From an uncultured Clostridia bacterium (lineage in GTDB: Bacteria > Bacillota > Clostridia > TANB77 > CAG-508), in NCBI GenBank assembly GCA_934132805.1, contig CAKPAB010000006.1:1-47171 (forward strand): DNA of 47,171 nucleotides, read 5' to 3'. The notes beneath the pieces are model-generated. The model searched no databases, was not told where the DNA came from, and saw only the letters and a program-made list of their open reading frames with translations. The position numbers and the translations under genes are program-made. This document shows, in pieces, positions 25,865-33,177 of this stretch; the stretch's first letter is position 1, and each line of letters starts with the position of its first letter.

Positions 25865-26441
25865 ATGTTAAATATATTATGGCCAACTTTTTTAATAATA
25901 TCAATAACTTTTGCAATTCTTTCAGGAAATTTAAAAGAATTAAACAATTCTATATTTGAAAGTGCAAATTCAGCGGTAAGCCTTTGCATAACATTATTAG
26001 GAACTATGTGTTTGTGGAATGGAATAATGCAAATTGCAAGTAAAACGTCAGCAATGAAAAAGATTACAAATTTTTTAAAACCGGTAATAAAAATATTATT
26101 TCCAAAAATTAAAAAAAACACAAAAATATATGAGGAAATTTCAATGAACATGGTAGCAAATATTTTGGGTTTAGGGAATGCTGCAACACCTTTGCGGAAT
26201 TAAGGCAATGGAAACAATGCAAAAAGAGAACGAAAATAAAGAGAGATTAACAGATGAAATGGCAACATTTATCGTTTTAAACACTGCATCAATTCAGATT
26301 ATACCTACTACTGTTATAGCAATAAGAAATTCACTTGGGTCACAAAAACCAACAGATATAATTGTTCCTGTGTGGATAGCTACAATTTGTGCAGCAATTG
26401 CTGGAATTACAGCAACAAAAATTTTAAAAAAATGGTTTTAA
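25865..26441 (+). pseudogene. spmA: Spore maturation protein SpmA, frameshifted
   Basis: Read in two frames, the stretch encodes a 192-residue SpmA, close to the usual family length. The first frame runs to GLGNAATPL and then hits TAA at 26201-26203. The second frame takes over with GIKAMETMQKENENKERLTD, the natural SpmA continuation, and ends at 26441. One extra base near 26194-26197 (TTGCGGA instead of an expected TTGGGA or TTGGA) explains the break. SpmA and SpmB are membrane proteins needed for spore core dehydration. spmB follows intact 27 bp later. The break may be a real mutation, a sequencing or assembly error, or a recoding site. No known slippery motif is evident. Confidence 0.85.
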
Positions 26442-26468
26442 TTCTAACAAGAAAGTTGGTGGGAATTA

Positions 26469-26996
26469 TTGAAATTTATAGAATTTTTTTCAAATATAGT
26501 AATGCCTATTATGATAATTATAATAGTATTATATGGAGTAATTGAAAGAAAGAAAGTTTTTGATATTTTTTTAGAAGGAGCTAAAGATGGAATAAAAGTT
26601 GTGTTTAATATATTTCCAACACTAGTAGGATTGTTTGTTGCAATAGGAGCATTAAGAAGTTCTGGCATTATAGATTTAATTGCTAATTTTTTAGCTCCAT
26701 TTCTAAAAATTGTCAATTTTCCTACTGAAATTTTGCCATTAGCATTAATAAGACCTATTTCGGGTAGCAGTTCAATAGCAGTGGCTACGGATATAATGAA
26801 AAGTTTTGGAGTTGATTCTAATATTGGTTTAATTGCTTCTGTAATAATGGGGTCAACTGAGACTACAGTATATACGATTGCTGTATATACAAGTGCTGTT
26901 GGAATAAAAAACACTAGGTTTGTTTTGTGGGCTGCCTTGTTTGCAGATTTTGTTGGAATTACTACTAGTATAATAGTTTGTAAATTTTTATTTTAA
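26469..26996 (+). CDS. spmB: Spore maturation protein SpmB
   Basis: A 175-residue protein with four to five membrane helices. The conserved SpmB features are present: FEGAKDG-like motif LEGAKDGIKVVFNIFPTLV, ALIRPISGSSS, and GLIASVIMGSTETTVYTIAVY. It starts with TTG, preceded by GGTGGG. SpmB works with SpmA in spore maturation in many Bacilli and Clostridia. It is complete here although spmA upstream is broken. Confidence 0.92.
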   Translation: MKFIEFFSNIVMPIMIIIIVLYGVIERKKVFDIFLEGAKDGIKVVFNIFPTLVGLFVAIGALRSSGIIDLIANFLAPFLKIVNFPTEILPLALIRPISGSSSIAVATDIMKSFGVDSNIGLIASVIMGSTETTVYTIAVYTSAVGIKNTRFVLWAALFADFVGITTSIIVCKFLF

Positions 26997-27037
26997 GAAG
27001 CTATAATTTTATAAATTTTAATATTTTTTTGTATTAA

Positions 27038-27071
27038 AAAACAGCCTGTAACAAGCAATATAGGCTGTTTT
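27038..27071 (+). terminator. Terminator after spmB
   Basis: AAAACAGCCT and AGGCTGTTTT form a 10-bp stem with a 14-base loop. No long T run follows beyond the stem. Confidence 0.75.
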
Positions 27072-27096
27072 GTCGATTTTTGTCGAAATGTTTTTG

Positions 27097-27125
27097 TTGA
27101 CTTTTTATGAAAACTGTTGTAAAAT
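27097..27125 (+). promoter_or_regulatory. Promoter of the tiny hydrophobic peptide gene
   Basis: TTGACT (27097-27102) and TAAAAT (27120-27125) have a 17-bp spacer. The predicted leader is about 68 bases. Confidence 0.65.
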
Positions 27126-27199
27126 AAATTTGTTCAAAAAATATAAAAATTAAATTCATTAAAAGTTATTCAAATAATCGATATAGAGTAGGAGGCTTT

Positions 27200-27301
27200 A
27201 TGATTTTAAAAATAATTTTATTCATAATAATTTTTTTAATAATAAAAAAAATGGTTACTAAAATATTAGCCACCATAATTCAGAAAAAAATTAACTACTA
27301 A
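27200..27301 (+). CDS. 33-residue hydrophobic peptide, type I toxin-like
   Basis: An ATG with an ideal RBS (AGGAGG, 27190-27195) opens a 33-codon frame. The peptide has one strongly hydrophobic helix (about residues 2-15, almost all Ile/Leu/Phe) and then a basic tail with six Lys. It has its own promoter at 27097-27125. Small single-helix cationic peptides of this kind are typical of type I toxin-antitoxin systems (Fst, Ldr, TxpA types), but no family motif is seen and no antisense RNA promoter was identified. It may also be a membrane-active small protein of other use. Confidence 0.45.
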   Translation: MILKIILFIIIFLIIKKMVTKILATIIQKKINY

Positions 27302-27359
27302 AATTTTAAGAACATAATTCAAAAAATGATTATTAAAATATTTGTAATCATGATTCTAA
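27246..27359 (+). repeat. Three degenerate tandem repeats, about 37-39 bp each
   Basis: Units at about 27246-27283, 27284-27322 and 27323-27359 share the order (A)6-7, TACTAAAAT or TTATTAAAAT, a variable middle, then ATAATTCA or ATGATTCT. The first unit and part of the second are inside the small peptide gene. Confidence 0.5.
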
Positions 27360-27387
27360 AAAATTCAAATTTAAAAGTATTTAATCT

Positions 27388-27505
27388 TGTAGGGAAAATT
27401 ATCTATCATATTCCCCCATATATATGTATATTTTAATTTCTTGTGAAAGTTTTAATGTTGTCCCACAAATTTCTTTCTTGATTTTTAAAATAAATTTTCC
27501 CTACA
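27388..27505. repeat. 118-bp element with 13-bp terminal inverted repeats
   Basis: TGTAGGGAAAATT at 27388-27400 is exactly inverted at 27493-27505. The interior has no gene. No target duplication is clear (flanks TTAATCT and GTTATAT). It may be a MITE-like remnant or a long-stem RNA. Confidence 0.5.
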
Positions 27506-27549
27506 GTTATATAAATAATTATTACAAAATAAAAATATATAAAATTTAA

Positions 27550-28029
27550 TTACCTATGATAAGTTTCGCCATTAGAAATTTTAAAAGCTCTAAATAATTG
27601 TTCTAGTAAAAAGACACGTATTAATTGATGCGGAAAAGTCATATGAGAAAAGCAGATTTTTTGATTAGCTAATTTTAAAATCTTTTCAGTTAGACCAAGT
27701 GACCCACCAATTATGAAAGTGATTTGACTAGATTGCATTGATATATTTTCTATATTTTTAGAAAACTGTTCAGAAGAAAATTCTTTTCCAGCTAAATCTA
27801 AACAAATAATGTAAGAATCTTTTTTTATATGATTTATAATATTGTTGCATTCCTTTGTTTTTATTTCATTTTTTATATTTAAGTTAGTTTTATCTGGAAT
27901 TTTTTCATCTGGAAGTTCTAAAATATTTAATTTGCAATATTTTGAAAGTCTTTTAGAATACTCAGCTATTGCGTCTTTAAAAAATTTTTCTTTTATTTTT
28001 CCAATACATATTATATTTATTGTTAGCAT
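27550..28029 (-). CDS. rlmH: 23S rRNA pseudouridine1915 N3-methyltransferase RlmH
   Basis: A 159-residue SPOUT-fold methyltransferase, the usual RlmH length. Diagnostic parts are the N-terminal IICIGKIKEKF, the SAM-loop FIIGGSLGL, and the C-terminal FPHQLIRVFLLEQLFRAFKI followed by NGETYHR. It methylates pseudouridine 1915 in helix 69 of 23S rRNA. The RBS AAGGGAGG supports the start. It lies 50 bp after walJ in the same direction, a gene pair also found close together in Bacillus. Confidence 0.95.
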   Translation of the reverse strand: MLTINIICIGKIKEKFFKDAIAEYSKRLSKYCKLNILELPDEKIPDKTNLNIKNEIKTKECNNIINHIKKDSYIICLDLAGKEFSSEQFSKNIENISMQSSQITFIIGGSLGLTEKILKLANQKICFSHMTFPHQLIRVFLLEQLFRAFKISNGETYHR

Positions 28030-28079
28030 TTTTCCTCCCTTTAATTATATAGTTTGTAGTTGGAATTAAAACATATATT

Positions 28080-28904
28080 TTAGTTAGTTAAAGTAATTGG
28101 TGAATTATTGTCTTCAAAAAAACAACGTGTTCCTGGTATATCACGGCTTGCAACACTTAATTTTAAAGAATTTTCATTATAATTGCTATTAGATATAATT
28201 TCATCTATTACTGTTTTATAAGCAAGTTCAGGAAAATTACTTTCTTTGCTTAAATGTCCAAGCATAGCTTGTTTAAGTCCAGACTGTAACAAATGTGCAA
28301 TTGTTTTTCCAGCTGTCTCATTTGGTAAATGGCCATTGGGACCTGCAATTCTTGATTTTAATATGTATGGATACCTAGAAAATTTTAGAACTTCAGGGTC
28401 ATAATTAGACTCAAGCAATACAAAAATGCTATCTTCTAAATTTTTTAAAATTCCATTTGTCATATGTCCTATATCTGTTGCAATACTAATTTTTTTGTTA
28501 TCTTTAAAAAGGTTGAAACCACAAGGGTTTGCTGCGTCATGGGGGATAGCAAATGGTTTTATTTTGATATCACCAATTTCAAATTTTTCTTCAATTTTTA
28601 TATTTTTTATATTTTCTTCTTTTATTTTTTCTTTTTGCTTAGGCATAGCATCTAAAGTCTTTTGATTTACATAGACAGGTAAGTCAAACTTTTTTGCAAA
28701 TGTTCCTAAACCTTGAACATGGTCTGTGTGTTCATGAGTTATTAGTATTCCGTTAATAGAAGCAGGGTCAATATCAAGATTAGTCAATGCTGTTTCTATT
28801 TTTTTGCTACTGACACCTGCATCAATTAATAATTTTGTATTTTCTGTTTCTACTAATAAACTATTTCCACTACTACCGCTGTATAAACTACAAAAATTAA
28901 ACAT
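28080..28904 (-). CDS. walJ: MBL-fold hydrolase WalJ/YycJ
   Basis: A 274-residue metallo-beta-lactamase-fold protein. It starts with FCSLYSGSSGNSLLVE, the typical YycJ start. The metal-binding HEHTDH is at residues 57-62, and further ligands lie in ATDIGH and GHLSKES. In Bacilli this gene belongs to the walRK neighbourhood and affects cell division and wall control, perhaps through a nuclease activity. The WalRK genes are not present here; murA lies just upstream and rlmH downstream. Confidence 0.88.
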   Translation of the reverse strand: MFNFCSLYSGSSGNSLLVETENTKLLIDAGVSSKKIETALTNLDIDPASINGILITHEHTDHVQGLGTFAKKFDLPVYVNQKTLDAMPKQKEKIKEENIKNIKIEEKFEIGDIKIKPFAIPHDAANPCGFNLFKDNKKISIATDIGHMTNGILKNLEDSIFVLLESNYDPEVLKFSRYPYILKSRIAGPNGHLPNETAGKTIAHLLQSGLKQAMLGHLSKESNFPELAYKTVIDEIISNSNYNENSLKLSVASRDIPGTRCFFEDNNSPITLTN

Positions 28905-28989
28905 GATTGTATTCTTCCTTTTATTTCTTTTGCTATAAATAATTTACTGAGAAAACTAAAGGGGCTTCTCAGAGATGTTTTACTTGTTT

Positions 28990-30249
28990 TTATTCGTTTA
29001 CTCTTTTGATGTTAGCACCTATGTTTCTAAATTTTTCTTCTATATTTTCATAACCTCTATCAATATGTTCTAAATTATAGACTTCTGTAATGCCATTGGC
29101 AGATACTCCAGCAATTATTAATGCAGCACCTGCACGTAAATCTGTTGAATAAACAGGGGCACCAAATAATTCATCTACACCTTCAAAAATAGCTGTTTTT
29201 CCTTGTGCTGTGATTTTAGCTCCCATTTTGTTTAGTTCAGCAGTATATTGAAATCTAGATTCCCATATACTTTCGTTAATAATGCTTGTACCATTGGCTG
29301 TTGATAAAACTACTCCCATTTGAGGTTGCAAATCTGTTGGAAAACCAGGATAAGGAAGAGTTTTTATATTTGCTTTATTTGGTCTTTTTGTATACCAAAC
29401 TCTGATACTATCTCCATTATCTTCAACGTTTCCACCAATTTCTAATATTTTAGCAGTTAAAGGCTCTAAATGTTTTGTTATACAATTTTTAATAAGTAAA
29501 TCACCTTTTGATGCCATTGCTGCTAGCATAAATGTGCCAGCTTCTATTTGGTCTGGAACAACTGAATATGTAGTGTTTCCATGTAGTTTTTCTACTCCAT
29601 TTATTTTTATTACATCTGTTCCAGCACCTCTAATATCTGCTCCCATTGTATTCAAAAAATTAGCAACGTCAACAATATGAGGCTCCTTAGCAGCATTATC
29701 TATTGTTGTTGTTCCTTTTGCTAAAACACTTGCAAGCATGATATTAATAGTTGCTCCAACAGAAACAACGTCCATATATATAGGTGCACCTGTTAAACAT
29801 TTTGCTTTTGCAGTTATTGTACCTTTTCCAACTTCAACATTTGCTCCTAATAGTTCAAATCCTTTTATATGTTGGTCAATAGGTCTTGCTCCTAATTTGC
29901 ATCCACCAGGCATGCCAACTTCAATATTGCCAGTTCTACCAAGCATAGCACCTATTAGATAATATGATGCTCTAAATTTGCTTGTTAAGTCTAAAGGCGC
30001 TTGTGTTGTTGTTATGCTTGTTGTGTCTATAGTTAATTCATTTTTTGCTGTCCAATTAATTTTTGCACCCATTTTTTCTAAAATTTTGCATAAAATTTGG
30101 ACATCACTTATGTTTGGCACATTGCTTATTGTGCAAACACCATCTATTAATAAAGTAGCTGGTAATATTGCTACTGCTGCATTTTTTGCTCCGCTTATTT
30201 CTACTTCACCTTTTAAAGGTGTTGGTCCTGTTATTACTAATTTTTCCAA
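28990..30249 (-). CDS. murA: UDP-N-acetylglucosamine 1-carboxyvinyltransferase (MurA)
   Basis: A 419-residue EPSP-synthase-fold enzyme. It transfers enolpyruvate from PEP to UDP-GlcNAc, the first committed step of peptidoglycan synthesis. N-terminal SGAKNAAVAILPATLL and the active-site loop MPGGCKLGARPID are present. Cys117 is the residue that fosfomycin alkylates, so the enzyme should be fosfomycin-sensitive at this position. The start is TTG with AGGGGG upstream. The gene lies between spoIIR and walJ. A hairpin CTGAGAA/TTCTCAG (28947-28972) separates it from walJ but has no T tract, so the two may be co-transcribed. Confidence 0.95.
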   Translation of the reverse strand: MEKLVITGPTPLKGEVEISGAKNAAVAILPATLLIDGVCTISNVPNISDVQILCKILEKMGAKINWTAKNELTIDTTSITTTQAPLDLTSKFRASYYLIGAMLGRTGNIEVGMPGGCKLGARPIDQHIKGFELLGANVEVGKGTITAKAKCLTGAPIYMDVVSVGATINIMLASVLAKGTTTIDNAAKEPHIVDVANFLNTMGADIRGAGTDVIKINGVEKLHGNTTYSVVPDQIEAGTFMLAAMASKGDLLIKNCITKHLEPLTAKILEIGGNVEDNGDSIRVWYTKRPNKANIKTLPYPGFPTDLQPQMGVVLSTANGTSIINESIWESRFQYTAELNKMGAKITAQGKTAIFEGVDELFGAPVYSTDLRAGAALIIAGVSANGITEVYNLEHIDRGYENIEEKFRNIGANIKRVNE

Positions 30250-30314
30250 ATTGATTCCCCCTGAATATATTGTTCTTGTATCAAACTTATTAAAAAAATT
30301 TGAATGCGATGTAA

Positions 30315-30358
30315 TTCTATATATTAGGAAAGTGATATTACTTTTCTAATATATAGAA
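30315..30358. repeat. Dispersed palindrome, copy 1
   Basis: A 19-bp arm (TTCTATATATTAGGAAAGT) pairs with 30340-30358 with one G-U. The core TATATATTAGGAAAGT recurs in a second palindrome at 37156-37193. This copy is between spoIIR and murA, in the murA leader. Confidence 0.7.
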
Positions 30359-30395
30359 TATAACATAAAGAGTTAAGTAATGCAATAGTTTCAGA

Positions 30396-31061
30396 TTAAT
30401 TTTTGGCAGTTAATAAACCATTATTAGTGAAAAATTCAATCAATTTAAATTTGAATTTTATTTCTGAATTAGAATTATCAGAGATTATGGAATATTCTTC
30501 ATCAGATAGCACATTTTGCAATTCTTTTTTTGATTCCTCTGGGACAATTCCAGAAGATACATCTATAAAACAAAGGGATGGAAACATTACACACCACCAG
30601 TTTCGACCTTCAGCATTTCCAATTTCAACTCTTAGTGCATCATAAAAACCTGCTGGAAGAGATATGTCACCATATTGCTTGGTTGGAAATTCAAAATTAC
30701 CAATGTTTATTTTGACATCATAAGTGTATCCTTCGTCTGTAATTGTTTTTAGAGCGATTTGTTTAAAGTCATCTTGGTGTTGTGTAACTATGTTTATTGC
30801 TTCTTCTTTAGATGAACAGTTTGCACATATGTTATTCATATATTTTAGTAGATTGTCTCTTACTTTGTATTTTAATGCTTGGTCTTCATCACTATTACTG
30901 TTTGCAATAACATGTAATCTAAAAACACTATTGCTTATGTCTGTGGATACGGCTTGTACGTAAGAAAATGCACAGATGGCAGTATATATTAATAATAAAA
31001 ATATCAATGTTAATAATATTCCTATTTTGGAATTTTTTTTGTTGTTTAATCTTTTTTTCAT
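30396..31061 (-). CDS. spoIIR: Stage II sporulation protein R (SpoIIR)
   Basis: A 221-residue secreted signalling protein. One N-terminal membrane or signal helix (about residues 13-36) precedes the diagnostic VFRLHVIANSNSDEDQALKYK and, later, the GNAEGRNWWCVMFPSLCF segment. In sporulation it is made in the forespore under sigma F and triggers SpoIIGA to process pro-sigma E in the mother cell. Its presence is good evidence that the organism can form endospores. The RBS GGAGGTAAC lies 3-8 bases before ATG. Confidence 0.93.
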   Translation of the reverse strand: MKKRLNNKKNSKIGILLTLIFLLLIYTAICAFSYVQAVSTDISNSVFRLHVIANSNSDEDQALKYKVRDNLLKYMNNICANCSSKEEAINIVTQHQDDFKQIALKTITDEGYTYDVKINIGNFEFPTKQYGDISLPAGFYDALRVEIGNAEGRNWWCVMFPSLCFIDVSSGIVPEESKKELQNVLSDEEYSIISDNSNSEIKFKFKLIEFFTNNGLLTAKN

Positions 31062-31105
31062 ATGTTACCTCCATTAAACTTTTTTTGTATTTTTTTCTTT
31101 AAATT

Positions 31106-31134
31106 AATTATTTACATTTTTCATAAATTTATAC
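31106..31134 (-). promoter_or_regulatory. Possible sigma F promoter of spoIIR
   Basis: On the minus strand GTATA (31134-31130), a 14-bp spacer and GTAAATAATT (31115-31106) match the sigma F pattern (GYWTA and GGNRANANTW, nine of ten in the -10). It lies about 45 bp before the start codon. Confidence 0.4.
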
Positions 31135-31146
31135 ATTTTTACTTTT

Positions 31147-31223
31147 TGTAATATTTCTGAAATATTTCTGAAATATTTTTGAAATATTCTTGACATATAA
31201 AAAAATAAATGGTAAAATTTACC
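31147..31223 (+). promoter_or_regulatory. Promoter with four phased 11-bp repeats upstream and a palindrome over the -10
   Basis: TTGACA (31190-31195) and TAAAAT (31213-31218) have a 17-bp spacer. Four 11-bp units (TGTAATATTTC, TGAAATATTTC, TGAAATATTTT, TGAAATATTCT) run without gaps from 31147 to 31190 and end at the -35. GGTAAAATTTACC (31211-31223) overlaps the -10. A hairpin AGTAATC/GATTACT (31224-31245) follows in the leader. Confidence 0.65.
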
Positions 31224-31287
31224 AGTAATCAGAAATGAGATTACTCTAAAGAAAAAACTTTTGAAAATTGAAAGGATGGATATTCTT

Positions 31288-31758
31288 ATGATGAAAGAAA
31301 ACAAAAGAGAAGAAAAATTATGCTTGTTTTTTGCAAGCGATTATCATTTTGAAATGATAAGTTTACCGTATATTAATGAAAGTTTAAAAAAAGATGAAAA
31401 TGTAATAATAATGACAGAAAATAATTTAGATAGTAGTGTAGACAAAGTTTTGTCTAGAATTAATTTAAATGAAGAAGAAAAAAGTAGATTAACAAAAATA
31501 GATTGGAAAAATGATGATGTAAATAAATTTAAGGAAATTAAAAGTGCTAATAAAGAAGGCAAAGAAACTTTAATATTTGTAAAGGGAAGAGAAAATTATA
31601 TTAATAATATGAATAAAAATATCCAAAATTGGACTAATGATACAGATGTTAAAATCGTAGATTGCTATGATATAAATGAAATTCATGATGATGTAGGGGA
31701 TATTGCAAAAAAATATGACCAAATTTTATCAACATCAGGAGTAGAAAAATTATTATAA
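31288..31758 (+). CDS. Small cytoplasmic protein, MEDS-domain-like
   Basis: A 156-residue protein. The start at 31288 is chosen for AAAGGATGG upstream; an in-frame TTG at 31261 has no RBS. The opening pattern (LCLFFASDYHFEMISLPYIN, then a charged helix and VIIMTENNL) resembles the MEDS/DcmR sensory domain, a RecA-like fold found alone or before kinases and regulators. There are no membrane helices and no catalytic motif. It is a short single gene with a strong promoter and a repeat array upstream, so it is probably regulated. The family call is tentative. Confidence 0.6.
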   Translation: MMKENKREEKLCLFFASDYHFEMISLPYINESLKKDENVIIMTENNLDSSVDKVLSRINLNEEEKSRLTKIDWKNDDVNKFKEIKSANKEGKETLIFVKGRENYINNMNKNIQNWTNDTDVKIVDCYDINEIHDDVGDIAKKYDQILSTSGVEKLL

Positions 31759-31854
31759 AATTTAATAAAATACTTGATAAATTTCCATAAATGGTATAAA
31801 GTATAAAGTACATAAAATTTGTACTACAAAAGTACTGATGAAAGGATGATATTT

Positions 31855-33105
31855 ATGGATAAAACATTAGAAGAAGCAAAAGCTATACTAAAAAAGTATA
31901 ATCAAGAACATTTATTAAACGGTTATGAAAAATTAGAAGAAAAAAAACAAAAACAATTATTAGACCAAATTATGAGTATAGATTTTGAACTAATTAAAAG
32001 TTTATACAATAATACTAAAAAAGAAGACGAATCAAATAATGATAAAATAGAGCCAATGGAATATTTAGATAAATATAAATTAAACGACAAATATAAATAC
32101 TACGAAAATATAGGAAAACAAGCTATAAAAGAAGGAAAACTAGCTGCAGTAACAATGGCTGGTGGCCAAGGAACAAGATTAGGACATAATGGACCAAAAG
32201 GAACATATGATATAGGCTTAGATTCACACAAATCATTATTTGAATTATTAAGTGATTATTTAAAAGAAGAAGGAAAAAGATATGGTGTAACAATACCATG
32301 GTTTATCATGACAAGTAGAGAAAACAACAAACAAACAGTAGAATTTTTTGAAAAACATAAATTCTTTGGATATCAAAAAGACAAAAACATATTTTTCTTT
32401 ATACAAGGTGAATTGCCAATGGTAGATACAGAAGGAAAAATTTTAATCGGAGAAGATGGATTAATAAAACAAGCAGCTGATGGTCATGGTGGAATATATG
32501 AATCACTTGTTAAAAGTGGAATGACAGAAAAAATGAGACATTTAGGAATTGAATGGGTATTTATTGCTGGTGTAGATAATTGCCTTGTAAAAATGGCAGA
32601 CCCTGTTTTAATGGGAATTGCAATTGATAAAGGTGTTACAGTTGCATGTAAATCAATAGTTAAAGCAAACCCTCATGAAAAAGTAGGAGTTTTTTGCAAG
32701 AGAAATGGTAAACCAGGTGTTATAGAATATTCTGAAATTACTAATGAAATGGCAGAAGCTGTTGATGAAAATGGTGAACTTTTATATGGAGAATCACATA
32801 TACTTTGCAATTTGTTTAGAATAGATGCTGTTGAAAGAATGGGTGTTACTCCATTACCTTATCATAGTGCTTTTAAAAAGGCTAAATTTATTGATAAAGA
32901 TGGAAATTTGGTCGTACCAGATTCACCAAATGCATATAAATTTGAAGCATTTTTGTTTGATGCTTTTGGGAAAGTTGATGATATGGCAATTCTTAGAGTT
33001 AAAAGGGAAGAAGAGTTTGCTCCTGTTAAAAATGCAGATAGTGCTGGAGTTGATTGCCCAAGTACTGCAAGAAAGCTATATGAAGAATTTAATCATTTGA
33101 AATAA
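31855..33105 (+). CDS. UDPGP-family nucleotide-sugar pyrophosphorylase (UDP-HexNAc/glucose type)
   Basis: A 416-residue cytoplasmic enzyme. The start at 31855 is chosen because AAAGGATGA lies upstream; in-frame ATGs at 31819 and 31846 are less well placed. The nucleotide loop is MAGGQGTRLGHNGPKGTYDIG (GGQGTRLG at residues 103-110), the form seen in eukaryote-like AGX/QRI1 UDP-N-acetylhexosamine pyrophosphorylases. Other conserved parts are PWFIMTSRENN, FFIQGELPMVD and the GVDNCLV metal site. It should make UDP-GlcNAc or UDP-glucose from UTP and a sugar 1-phosphate. The phosphoglucomutase 2 kb downstream would supply the sugar 1-phosphate. A short hairpin AGTAC/GTACT lies in its leader. Confidence 0.85.
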   Translation: MDKTLEEAKAILKKYNQEHLLNGYEKLEEKKQKQLLDQIMSIDFELIKSLYNNTKKEDESNNDKIEPMEYLDKYKLNDKYKYYENIGKQAIKEGKLAAVTMAGGQGTRLGHNGPKGTYDIGLDSHKSLFELLSDYLKEEGKRYGVTIPWFIMTSRENNKQTVEFFEKHKFFGYQKDKNIFFFIQGELPMVDTEGKILIGEDGLIKQAADGHGGIYESLVKSGMTEKMRHLGIEWVFIAGVDNCLVKMADPVLMGIAIDKGVTVACKSIVKANPHEKVGVFCKRNGKPGVIEYSEITNEMAEAVDENGELLYGESHILCNLFRIDAVERMGVTPLPYHSAFKKAKFIDKDGNLVVPDSPNAYKFEAFLFDAFGKVDDMAILRVKREEEFAPVKNADSAGVDCPSTARKLYEEFNHLK

Positions 33106-33110
33106 AAAAT

Positions 33111-33163
33111 AAAAATTGTAAAATAGTGAATAGATAGTTATTCATATATTTTACAATTTTTTT
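33111..33163. terminator. Bidirectional terminator
   Basis: AAAATTGTAAAATA pairs with TATTTTACAATTTT, with an inner TGAATA/TATTCA stem. A and T tracts flank it. It serves the UDPGP gene and the convergent pilin-like gene. Confidence 0.85.
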
Positions 33164-33177
33164 GGTTTTTTCTAAGT

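Noticed and set aside
31104..31304. 66-codon minus-strand frame over the MEDS-like promoter
   Set aside because: No RBS, Phe/Ile-rich composition, and it overlaps a strong promoter and the start of a real gene.
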